This document shows positions 33,666 through 44,028 of a stretch of 64,000 nt of DNA, piece by piece. Below the pieces are notes generated by a model. That model worked only from the letters and a program-made list of their open reading frames with translations. It was not told the DNA's origin and did no database searches. This stretch comes from Tenebrio molitor. Lineage: Eukaryota; Arthropoda; Insecta; Coleoptera; Tenebrionidae. Each line of letters starts with the position of its first letter. Position 1 is the stretch's first letter. The position numbers and the translations under genes were made by a program. The stretch is from positions 4,712,001 to 4,776,000 of the forward strand of contig NC_091049.1 of assembly GCF_963966145.1 (NCBI RefSeq), in the 5' to 3' direction.

Positions 33666-35375
33666 TATAATAAATTAGTTAAGTTGATCGGGAAAACACG
33701 AGAGATGACACATTAGAAATCGTCGAAGATCGGATCTATTGTATAATTATTAGCAACGGGTGACTTTTTGCGGAATGGCAAAACTGCAGAATGCACAAAA
33801 ATCCGCCTAACATTTACATCTCCAATTGACGTTAAGTCGTGACACAATCAAATGTCAAAGAAATCGTGAATGTGAAGGCCGAACAGAATACACCGTTTAA
33901 ATGTCACTTTTAAAACGACAATGCGGCAAACGAGCAATTTCCATAAAAACGCACAGAACAAACATACTTAACGGTAGTCGAACACACAAAAAAGCCATAA
34001 CAACGCGATACAATTAAATAAAGTACCGTGTAATGGCCCCGCCTGCATAAATCATATAAATATGCATATTAATTTTCGGCGCCATTGTTCGGACGGACAA
34101 ACGACAATCGCGTCACGCTCACTTTTCCATCAATCGGCGGCGTCACGTGACCAGCTCTGAGCCTGGAAAGAGCGTTGTCCAAAGGGGCCAATCGCAGAAA
34201 ACGAACTTGATCGCGAGGAATCGAGGTCGGCAGAAAAAATAATTCAAAGGAGCGAGTCAACGAACCAAAACTGGAATCGGCGACCGGGGTAATTACGTGC
34301 CCCAAGATGGCCGTAATGGCGTAATTTATTTGTTTACGATGGAGATGAGGCAAGAGTGACCTTGGCAAGGCCATCCGCGCGCGTTCGCTCACCTACGCCG
34401 GGACAGAATCGGACGTGACAGCGACTTTTTCTTCTGGGGGTAATCAGAGAGACAAGAAGCGGCCCCACAATGATGGCAAGATTACAAAACGGGAGTAATG
34501 ACGGTGCGGTGTGAAGGTTAGCGGAAGCGGAACGAAGAGACAATAACGTCATTATGAAATTAGCACCGCCTACTGCGGATAATTGGGCTTTATGACAGGT
34601 CTGCAGTTTCCTGTAACGGCGGTGTTGCAGTCGCGTGAGGACCTTTGGACTGACATTTGCCAGAAGAGTGTGACTTTTCAATGACATTTGTTTGTACTTA
34701 ACTGAACACGGCGCACATACCGGGTGACTTTTAATAATTGAGACAAATTTAGTGGGTTGGCACTCCCGAATAATTGCTACGCCTAAAGTTGTCTGTTGTT
34801 TCGCTTTCTAGGTTAAGATTCTGAGTTAAGATAATGACAATTTGATTTATTTTGACTTTTGAACTGTCATATTTGACTTGAGAGTACCTACTAAATCGAA
34901 AATGTGTTGCCAACCGAACAAAAATAATTTCAATCGTTAAAAGTCACAAGGTATCTTATTAGTTGTCATTGACGAGAGCATTTGACATTTTCAATTTTGA
35001 TTTTGCAGTGTTTTGAAAATATAAAGAAAAATTGTGTTTACTATTACTACTATTGCTATTGATATTAATACTGCGTAACAAAGAAATCATTACGCACTAG
35101 TGCATTCTGGGTGGTATTTGTCAATAATGAATTTCATGACAGAAGGAAATCATTTCTTGAAATTATATTATGTCATATGTACTCTAATAACAGCATTACG
35201 TGCTCAGAAATATATTATTGGCAATAAAAATTATTTATGCTTCCGCGACATGAAGGTTTTCAGTCGGTTTTAATTAAATATTAACGAAAAGGGAATTTTT
35301 TGCTTTTTTCTTTATCATGTTAAAGTTAAAATGTGTGGCAAAAATATTTGGAGCAAATTTTACACTAAGTCTACA
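33666..35375. other. Intergenic, partly CpG-rich; no gene supported
   Basis: 34060-34690 is GC- and CpG-richer than its surroundings and has overlapping minus-strand ORFs (107 and 117 aa) without motifs. It could be a regulatory region or first-exon area for a neighbouring gene. A GTCACGTGAC E-box-like site lies at 34142-34151. Confidence 0.4.
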
Positions 35376-36885
35376 CGCCAGAAAAAAGAACTAAGTCGAG
35401 GCAATATTTATCACTTCATAAGTGAGATTTGGAAGGACAAAATTAAGGTTTGCGACAGTTTTAAATTCGAATTTTAAAGCTAAGTCGTAATACTAAGTCT
35501 AGTTGAAATATGTAGTGAGTAATTAGTAAGAGTAAAAGTGATTAAAAAATGGAATATACCGTACATTATGTGAGAATTCTTCTTCTTTGAGACTAAGTCG
35601 CGAGCAGAGGAACTAAGTCGCGAAGAAAGAAACCAAGTCGAAAACTAAACAGTGTTCACGAAAACACAAAATTCTTAGTACACTTCCGAAATAGTCAAAA
35701 TCTACATTTTTGGAACTAAGTCGCCAATTCGGGGAACCACTTCGCCGCCACTCTCGCCCGAAATCCCCGGCTCGTGCCGCTCCCGCGCGCACGCCATCCG
35801 TTGTCGCCTCGATTGCCATCAATCTCGAACTCGCCAATGCAAATTCCGCGCTTCCGTGCGACCAACTCGTCCGCAATAATTTACCGGTCGAGAACCTCTC
35901 ACCTCGTCCAACCATCTCCTTCACCTTCTCCCAGTCCCTCTTCGGCGGACATCATCAATAACACGAATCAAACGCTCTCCATTAAACGACCATCCTCGCA
36001 CGTCATCTCGCAAAACTCGGACCGACCGTTGACCCCATCTCCGCGTAGGTGACACAAAAAAACGAATCGATTACGCGAGAAGTGTATGGGCGGAGCCGCG
36101 ACTCTCGTTACAATCCCGCGCGACGCACCCCACGTGACGTCCACTTCTCGCTTTTGCGGCTTTTTTGAGAGCCGTGAGATCGATCGGTCTCGTCGAATCG
36201 ATTCCCGTCAAATGACGCGTCTAATTCGGCGGCCTTGCCGGCCCGCGCACATCTCCACCGTGTTGAATCGCAGGTTTTACCTTGTTCTGGATTGTTCTCG
36301 ATCAAGACGGTCGCTAACATCAACTGGTAGAGTGCGTCCAGGTCGGCGCTGACATCTGAAACAAGAGAGGGACGATTAGAGGTCGGCGCGGTTAGGGATG
36401 CGTTAAATTGCGACTAGATATTTGGTGAAATTTCTAATTTATTTGAGTGAGTCGATGGGTTTCTGTGTCAATTAGGATGAAATGGGTGCGCGTGGGTACG
36501 GTCAACGAATTGACACGATTTCCGAAAAAATTATCAAGTTGCCCAAACTGGAAAGCGGGGTTTCTGCAAATCACCGAAAAAAACTAAGTCGAAGGACCTA
36601 TTTCTAGTTAATTTATGATTATTCTGATTTGGTGTCTTGAAATTAATTAGAATTGCGACACTTGATTAAAACAATCAACAATTACAAAGATAACTGTCAA
36701 TTTTTTAAATACAGCTAAGTCATCATACTAAGTTGCAATTATTTTTTTCGACTAAAATTTTTACTTTGCGACTTCTAACAGCACAAAAAATAGTTGACTG
36801 GCACAAACCGGTTTATTAGATCTTGTCAAATCAAAGAACTAAGTCGCGACTTAGTCTTAGACCAAGTCTACAGTAACTTTCATTT
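35376..36885. repeat. Dispersed ACTAAGTCG motif array around a CpG-rich core
   Basis: AACTAAGTCG or close variants occur about a dozen times (near 35389, 35480, 35594, 35611, 35633, 35716, 36582, 36714, 36728, 36838). The core at 35720-36350 is CpG-rich and lacks the motif. ORFs there (83-103 aa, both strands) show no domain. Confidence 0.5.
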
Positions 36886-36889
36886 GTTC

Positions 36890-37165
36890 TATAATTTTTT
36901 TAAATTGCTTTTAGTTTTCTACGTTGTCCTACAACCTCGTAGGTAAAATTTCGGCACATTTTAAAAATACACCCTGTATATCATGTTTTATAAAATGTAC
37001 GCCAATGCGAAGTAACCTATAGGAAATATACTTTAAAGCAAGGAAACCGCATTGGTGTATGTTTTATAAAATATGATATACAGGGTGTATTTTTAAAATG
37101 TGCCGAAATTTTACCTACGAGGTTGTTTGACAACGTAGAAGACTAAAAGCAATTAAAAAAAATTG
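36890..37165. mobile_element. Foldback MITE with about 118-bp arms
   Basis: Left arm (about 36891-37008) and inverted right arm (about 37049-37164) share AATTGCTTTTAGT, CCTCGTAGGTAAAATTTCGG and CACATTTTAAAAATACACCC. A decayed relative (CAAAAACACCCTGTATAT) ends near 37291. Confidence 0.75.
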
Positions 37166-37292
37166 TAGCTCACAAAATAAATGTCATTTTATTTTTTGAC
37201 AGAATTTTTTAGATATTTTTTCCGAGTTCTACATGAAGCCAATAGCTCGTGGTTAAAATTTGTGCACGCATTTCAAAAACACCCTGTATATC

Positions 37293-37780
37293 TGCCTCGT
37301 TCAAAATTCGACCCGCTTAAGTCTTACTTAAGTCCGCTCGATTCTTACTCAAGTCGACTTATTATTAAGTATTGGTAGAGTGAACGCCGTAGAAAGGAAG
37401 ATGACACACTTGAGCGCCACAAAACAGACGACGTTCACTTCAAAACCACGTATCTGTCATCATCTAGCGTGCCGGATTGTTTTCGGAAACAATCGACTTC
37501 CACAGCTTGCTCCGAATTGGAAACAATCGACGGTGAAAGCATCTGCTTTCGATTTCGATCGGAAAAAAGTCGCTTGACACGCGAAGAATTTATGCAAATG
37601 CGTTGCGTAAGAGCGCCGTGTGCATCTGCTGCATCCTGCGCTTGCTTTTTCGATTGTCGTCTGTTTGCCGCGTCGTGTGGGTACGTCATTGTGTAAACCA
37701 TTTTGCGGTTTTTTTAAGCGGGTTCCGTTATTAGTCATATTTGACTCACTTGATTTACTGTTGTTGTGTTGTGTTTATCT
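37293..37780. other. Intergenic, no gene assigned
   Basis: Moderate GC. GGAAACAATCGAC occurs twice (37486 and 37518). Overlapping ORFs on both strands (65-92 aa) have no recognisable motif. Confidence 0.35.
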
Positions 37781-37789
37781 ATTAGAAAG

Positions 37790-37975
37790 ATGACGGCGTT
37801 GAAAAAGTTTGTTGCGGTGTTGCAACAGCTACGGCGAGGAGTTAATATCGAACGGTTCGATTCCTCGAAGCTAAATGAGTTTTTATTGGAACGTCGACAC
37901 ATAAATCAAGAGGGATATTATTTATGGTCTAATGAAAAATGCATCGGCCAATGGGTGGGCACAAAGGCGATGTAA
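37790..37975 (+). CDS. Possible small protein of unknown function
   Basis: From ATG at 37790 (context AAAGATG, just after a TCTATTAG that could be a splice acceptor) an ORF of 61 aa runs to TAA: MTALKKFVAVLQQLRRGVNI, then an LNEFLLERRHINQEGYYLW stretch, ending GTKAM. Composition is protein-like: an amphipathic helix, then an aromatic patch. No family recognised. It could be the first exon or a remnant of a larger or transposon gene. RNA evidence or homologues in related species would decide. Confidence 0.3.
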   Translation: MTALKKFVAVLQQLRRGVNIERFDSSKLNEFLLERRHINQEGYYLWSNEKCIGQWVGTKAM

Positions 37976-38234
37976 CAGTCGTGAAAGATTGGAATCTCAT
38001 TGTGCAGCTGAAAGTGCAGAGATTGGCAAGAGCTGATGCAATTTGGCGAAAGGTTAAATCTAGGGAATTGTTTTTTTCAGAAATCTGTCACAAATTTTCG
38101 AAATTACACTTAAAACAGACACCAAATTTTTTTTATTTTCCCAAGAAATTTCTCCTGCATTGTAAACATTTCAAATTTGCTCCGCTTGACCTTTGAATGA
38201 GAGTTTTTGAAATTTTCAACCAAAATAGTATATA

Positions 38235-38414
38235 CAGGGTGACCCAAAATTCGTGGAACAACTTAGCAGACGTTGTTAAGTAAGCATTAAAGTATCAGGT
38301 AAAAATGTAAAAAGAAATCAATCTTCTTTTTTTTAGAAGATATGGACCTTTTTGTTACACTAAATATGTTATTTGAGGTAAAATCGACATAAAATCACTG
38401 CTTGGGGCACCCAG
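38235..38414. mobile_element. 180-bp MITE, CAGGGTGACCC ends
   Basis: Left CAGGGTGACCCAAAATTCGT; right inverted CTGGGTGCCCC, TA flanked. Related to the element at 19907-20382. It lies about 500 bp upstream of the amnionless start codon. Confidence 0.6.
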
Positions 38415-38902
38415 TATATAGTCTGTGTGAAAACAAAGAACTACTTGTAGTAACAATTCAAGCAGGAAAAAATAATAATTTTTGAAAAATCTGAACCAAA
38501 AATTCAAAACAACTAAATCACTTGTCTAATTTAGCTTAGCTTCACGCAACCCCCTGTATATGTGTTTTGGGCGTTTCTCAATTTCGTCCAACTTTCCCAA
38601 AATCGCGACATCACTGCCAACTTTCCCCGAGCTTCTCCCCGCCCCCAACCCAGCGAAGCGCTCAATCTCCGCCCCCTCGCAAACCACCGAAAACACCTCC
38701 GACCTTGACAATTGCAAAAACTCAATTTCACTTAAAACCGCTCGATTGCATTCACTTGCACCGCAACAAAAAAACCTGTCACCTTGCATTTCCGAACCGT
38801 GTCACTGCACCCGCCGTTTCGCTCTCGTTTCATTATCACGTTACGCCACCCCCGGCGGCTCGAATTGCGGTGGGCGTCGAAACAGATGCAGTCGACGAAA
38901 AA

Positions 38903-40317
38903 ATGCTCGTCGAAGCGGGCCGCGTCTTTCTCTTCGCTTTCGCCGCCTCGGCGGCCAAGACTTGGGGGTTCGACAGCGACATCGCCAACCCCGCCAACTG
39001 GGAGGGTGCGGCGGGCTGCAGAGGTGTGCACTTCGCCGCCCACAACACCGCCCCGGTCTACATCAAGGAGTTGACCGCCGCCGAGATCACTCTGCCTGGG
39101 GACGGCCAGATCGGCATCCTCGACGGGGGGTTCATCGAGTTCAAGGATAACAAAAAATGTGAGTTTTGCCAATGGTTGGTTTGGGTTGCGCGAATTGACA
39201 GTTGACAGGTGTCAAGTTGAAACCGATTGACTATCGCAACTGGTACGACCATGACAGTTGGGTACCACCCGACAACGTTGCCACGCCGCACCAGGAACGC
39301 ATTCCCTGCGACCACGACGACGTTGTCTTCCCGAAAATCTTGCACACCAGAGTGTTCGAGTACTTGGGTACCACGATCCCCGTGGGTTCCATCTGGTTCG
39401 GCAAAGAACCAACCACAAGCGACCAACTGGCTTCTTTCATGAAGACATCACCAGGACGCGACATTTTCTTCAACCCCATCGACCCCTTCTCCTTCCAAAT
39501 AGAAAAGAAACAATGTGGGGACCCATATGGGTGCTTGTGTCACACCAACTACGTCCCGTGTCCTCCTGTCAGGTCGACTGAAAAACTCCCGTGTTTGGAA
39601 CCCGTGGAACCCGAAAACTTCTGCGACGCCATTTGTGGTGCCTACATCACCTACAAGCCCGGAACCGGTCCCGATTTGGGCACCATCACCAAAAAGCTTG
39701 CCCAATACTCGGCCCAAACGCACGCCAGCCGCGTCCAGACCTATTTGGGTTCTGAAGTGGTGCAAGTTGTCTTCACCGAAAAAGACTACACCGGTACCAG
39801 TATCGAAGAAGCAGAAGATTTCTTGAAGTACCTGCAACAGTCTCGCGCCGAAAGTGCCCAACTACTCAAATCGGGTCACTACTACGCCGAGGGTTCCACG
39901 GGTTCCTCTTGGTCGATAGTTTTCGGGAGCCTCGTCGCTGTGTGCGTGTTTTTCGGCATCCTCTTCTACCTCCACGGGGACCCTTTCCTCGACGCTTTCC
40001 TGGCTAGGTGGGTTCTCGCGATTGTTGACCCAATCTAGATCTATCGTTTTAGGTTCAACAAGGGACGAGGTTCCGTCTTCAACGTTCCGTTTTTCGCCCG
40101 ATTTGACAACACCGACGAGAACCTGATCATCGACGGACAATCCGAGAGTGGTTCCATTTTGGACATTGCCAAGTCCTTCGACAATCCGATGTACGGACAA
40201 GAAGTGGTACCCACGACCAGCACCGAACACGAGAACCCGCTCTACGAGGCGACCAAAGAGGACGCTGCCGCGCTCTACGAGGCGACCAAAGAGGACGCTG
40301 CCGACGAACCACAGTGA
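38903..40317 (+). CDS. amn: Amnionless-like endocytic receptor subunit
   Basis: Three exons (38903-39158, 39209-40007, 40053-40317) separated by introns of 50 and 45 nt, all GT-AG, give 439 aa. Residues 1-18 are a signal peptide. The ectodomain follows vertebrate amnionless: a W-x-NPANW start, a LPGDGQIGIL stretch, RNWYDHDSW, IPCDHDDVVFP, then a Cys-rich region (about 188-228) with CGDPYGCLC and FCDAICGAY. A transmembrane helix lies at about 320-340. The cytoplasmic tail has FDNPMY (394-399) and ENPLY (412-416), NPxY-type internalisation signals like those of vertebrate amnionless, which recruit clathrin adaptors. Amnionless anchors cubilin at the plasma membrane for protein uptake; in insects this is known from nephrocytes. 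A LYEATKEDAA block is tandemly doubled at the C-terminus. Identification is firm; tissue is inference. Confidence 0.93.
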
Positions 40318-42069
40318 AAAAAACTTTCCTTTGTATTCTTCACCGCAATCAAGTATCCGTGTAAATAACAATCTGTTAAGTCACCACTGTAATTTTAGTG
40401 ACTACACTATCACTATTATTATTATCGAGGATGCTTGATTCCTCTTTAATTACTCACCGAGACCTTGACTGTTGTTTTTTTTTCTCTCCTGCGCTATCTT
40501 CGCGTATCTTCTTTTCAGTAATTCAAGGGCGTCCGTTGTTTTTCGGGTCTGAGTAAGTCACAGCCGACTTGTTCTCAGCGTTAAGCACTTGCAAATTTTT
40601 TTTTCACTTAATTGGTCGACACAAGGTTAGGTCTTACACGAAACGTTCGTTTAACTGGAAAAAGTTGAGTCGAAACTCGCTAATCTTTCAATTATCGAAG
40701 AATCAACAGTGGAGTATCTCTGTGTCTATTTGCATAAGGAAATAGATCTGTCGTGTATTCGGTAACGACGATGTGGAAGTGGTAAGTGGTTGGGTACGTC
40801 CTGACACTTATCGCATGACATTTTCTAGTCGCGAGATTAAGATGTGATGAATTTGGTAACAAAGAACTTTCGTCTTCATTATACGTGTTATGTCAATCTG
40901 ATGCGATAAGTCGCCGCGAGATTTGCCAAAGCGATAAGAATGATTAAAATTGCAATGTTTAAACAAACCGGTTTACTGGAACTGATTTTTACGTGATACT
41001 TATCGCAAAAAAAATCTCGAACACTTTCATTGGGGACAGTTATAATCCGACACTTTTTGCTCGCAGAGAGCAAATGTGCTACATATTTACATCTATTTAT
41101 GTATCAATTCGCAATAATAAACGACTACGAATGCAAATAAAATCAAAATAGACGGTAGAAGTGGTTGATACGACTTGACACTTATTGCGTGACATTTTTG
41201 TCCAAAAGAATATTTGACGAAAAATTCGCGACAAAACACAGGAAAGGAGTGTTTCACAATACATTTTATTTGGTTGTGGCTGACACTTATTACTGCAATT
41301 TATTGCAAAAATATTTATCTTAAAACAAAAAGTGTCTGTGACACTTTAAACATTGCAATCTTTAATTTAAATTGTAACAGAAGAATATGTGCTCGTTGGT
41401 AAAATGACAATGACACTTATCGCTGACAGAAAAATATCTCACGTGTTCTTGTTCTCGATTTGAATTCAAAGAAGCAATAAACAAATGAAGTGTTATAGAA
41501 AAGATCAAAATGTGGCAGATTAAGCGAAAACTCGTCAATAGATACTTTTACTAAATTGTATCGGGCGTTCAATTAAATCACTCCTCAGAGTTGGCGTTGA
41601 AGAGTCGATTGTGAACGCACCACTCGTCAGTCGCTACAAACAATGCAAAAAGTGGGGTTAAATTTAAACAGCTGATCGGTGACCTGTAATTCGTGGTGCG
41701 TTCACAATCGACTTTTCAACGCCTACTTTGAGGTGAAATTTAAATGAACAGCCGATAGTTCTTGTAAAGAAAAATAAGTCGTTGCAGCTGAGATTTATTG
41801 CAAAAGTATTTGTTTCGAATTCTAATTCCTCAGACTGATAGGATTGAAAGAATTGTACGGAAAAAAATCTCCTTTGCAAAATAAGCAACTGACATTTATC
41901 GCCGAAAGAAAAATATCTCAAGTAATTTAGGTATCTTCAATTCCATCAAAGGTAAACAAAAGGTTGCACGTGCGTGCTCCTATAAAAGGTCAAAATAGAT
42001 GCTACGTGTACAAATACACTTTGACACTTATTGCGTGACATTTTTTACTAACCGAAATAAAAATATATT
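40318..42069. other. 3' flank of amnionless and start of a degenerate array
   Basis: No gene seen. From 40802 onward TGACACTTATCGC-type words recur. A MITE relative of 17030-17150 lies at 41573-41743. Confidence 0.5.
41573..41743. mobile_element. MITE related to the one in the GT92 pseudogene
   Basis: GGCGTTGAAGAGTCGATTGT and its near-inverse (CAATCGACTTTTCAACGCC) enclose about 90 bases. The right end is GAGGTGAAATT, as at 17150. Confidence 0.65.
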
Positions 42070-42073
42070 AGCG

Positions 42074-42341
42074 AGTTATATTAGATTAAGATAGAGACAT
42101 ATTAGACTAATAAATTTTCCTACGATTGATAACTTGTGCATCTCCATGCACTATCAACATGTAATTAGTTTCTAAGCAAATAAGAATACATACAATGTAC
42201 ACATATATCGTACAAAAGTCGAACCAAACCATGTATAAAACCCCCGAAATTGTAATAACGAACCAATTGTAGTCTGATCTGCTGTCTGTAAGAATAAAAG
42301 TGGTTTTTAAAAACTCTTTCGTTAAATCGAATAATTTAATT
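42074..42341 (+). repeat. 5' LTR
   Basis: Begins AGTTATATTAG and ends AATAATTTAATT. Contains a TATAAA-like box (GTATAAAACC near 42233) and an AATAAAA signal near 42292. Confidence 0.9.
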
Positions 42342-42356
42342 GGCGCAGTCGGTAGG
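42342..42356 (+). promoter_or_regulatory. Primer-binding site of the LTR element
   Basis: GGCGCAGTCGGTAGG directly after the LTR, of the type complementary to tRNA-Ser used by 17.6/297-like insect elements. The identity of the tRNA is from memory. Confidence 0.7.
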
Positions 42357-42699
42357 ATAGTGTCAATCGTGTTCTATAATCGTGCATCGTGCAAAATAGT
42401 ATCGCGATTTGGAATTTCTATTCCTTAAACACTATCCAGAAGAATCAACAGCATCCCAAGAGTTCCTGCATCGAGTCAAGACTCAAAAGGAAGCACTCTT
42501 CATCCCAGGCAGCTGAATCCGAAAACAATTCACAAGACGACAGCGACACCAGAGCACAAGGTTAGTGTACTGAGTGTCCCGTCGATCCCTTCTCTCAGAT
42601 TTAATTCCCTGCATAGGAATTGAAAATAGATTAAGAAAAAAAAAAAAAAAACTTTTATTTTTTCATAATTTACATAGTTTATCTGATTTAATAGTAACA

Positions 42700-44028
42700 A
42701 TGACGACTAATAACAATACAAATTATCAACTTCTAAAACTATACGTTGATACTATTCCAAATTACAACGGAGATCCAAACACCCTCGAAATTTTTATAAA
42801 CGCGTGTGAAAATTTATTTACGAACTTCGGAAGCAATCAAGACCTTCAGTCATATTTAATAAGAGCCATCATCAGCAAGCTCACCGACCGAGCTCTAATT
42901 TTAATAGGTACAAAAACGGAACTAAAAAATTGGCCATTAGTAAAAAACGCACTAAGATTAAGTTTTGGTGACCAAAGGAATTTGGATTGCCTCGAGCAAG
43001 ATCTTATCACATCATGCCCCTTCAGGAATGAACACCCACTCGATTTCGGTAAAAGAGTCCAACTCATACGTAGTCGATTAGCCGCAAAACTAAACACCCT
43101 CACCGAAATAGAAATGCCGTCAATAACAAAAGCGGTCTACATGAAACAATACGATCAACTAGCCCAAAAAACATTCATCAGAGGTTTACCCGGAAATTTG
43201 CAGAGTATCGTGAGACTCAGAAACCCAACTTCCATCGAACATGCAATGTCAATAGTAACAGAAGAAGAAAACTTTAGATACACACAAAATTTCAGTAACC
43301 TACTAAACACTAACCAAAAAGCAACAAATAACCGCATCCCAATAAAGAAACCATCATACCAGCCATTCAATTCATCTTTTACACCGAATTATAACACAAG
43401 CCATTCAAACTCACACAATCCGTTCCGCTATTACCCCAGTCAAACACCCTCCAATACTCATTCGCCCCCATTTACATATAATCAACAACAATCCAGTAAC
43501 TTTAACTCACAAACTCATTTCAAACCTCAACAACCTCAATTCCCTAGCCAACCCATCTCACTGAGACCAAAAACTACCCAGCAAAAATTCTTCACCAACT
43601 CCCAGGTATTCAAAACCCCAAGAAACGTTTTCAAACCCACGGGCCAGAAAACCTTCGACCCAGTCGAACCCATGTCGACAACGTCGCGAAATCCAACAGC
43701 GAGATACCCATTATTCAGTCAATTCAGACCATCGGGCCAAAATAATTTCATATCGGAGGAACTCCATAATATCGAAGACGACAGACAAGTCCAACAAAGT
43801 CCATATTCTTCCGAAATCAACGAAACAAACAATGACGAATCCCCAAACAATTATTTACAGTATTATCAAAACAATTTAGATCTCGGTAATCACCCCGAAT
43901 ACACAGGTCATGAGGAAAATATTGACATCGAAAATCAACAAAACTCTGAACCGCCTTATCACTATGAACCACAAACATATGAAGAGCAAAATTTTCCAAA
44001 CGCCAGCCCATTTTACCAGATAACATAA
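42700..44028 (+). CDS. gag: Errantivirus-like Gag protein
   Basis: 442 aa from the ATG at 42700 (MTTNNNTNYQ), which matches the usual Gag N-terminus better than the in-frame ATG at 42574. The first 200 residues are the capsid-like region; the rest is Asn, Gln and Pro rich with no CCHC zinc knuckle, as in insect errantiviruses. It ends with a 46-nt overlap with the pol frame. A GT donor-like AAG|GTTAGT near 42561 in the leader could serve the spliced env message. No break is seen. Confidence 0.8.
   Translation: MTTNNNTNYQLLKLYVDTIPNYNGDPNTLEIFINACENLFTNFGSNQDLQSYLIRAIISKLTDRALILIGTKTELKNWPLVKNALRLSFGDQRNLDCLEQDLITSCPFRNEHPLDFGKRVQLIRSRLAAKLNTLTEIEMPSITKAVYMKQYDQLAQKTFIRGLPGNLQSIVRLRNPTSIEHAMSIVTEEENFRYTQNFSNLLNTNQKATNNRIPIKKPSYQPFNSSFTPNYNTSHSNSHNPFRYYPSQTPSNTHSPPFTYNQQQSSNFNSQTHFKPQQPQFPSQPISLRPKTTQQKFFTNSQVFKTPRNVFKPTGQKTFDPVEPMSTTSRNPTARYPLFSQFRPSGQNNFISEELHNIEDDRQVQQSPYSSEINETNNDESPNNYLQYYQNNLDLGNHPEYTGHEENIDIENQQNSEPPYHYEPQTYEEQNFPNASPFYQIT

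Noticed and set aside
34069..34687. Overlapping minus-strand ORFs of 107 and 117 aa in a CpG-rich stretch
   Set aside because: No motifs and no splice support; long frames are expected where stop codons are rare.
38567..38902. N-terminal extension of amnionless to an upstream ATG
   Set aside because: Would add over 110 low-complexity residues before a good signal peptide; the ATG at 38903 fits the family.
42342..42356. tRNA gene
   Set aside because: Only the 3' end complement of a tRNA is present; it is the primer-binding site of the LTR element.
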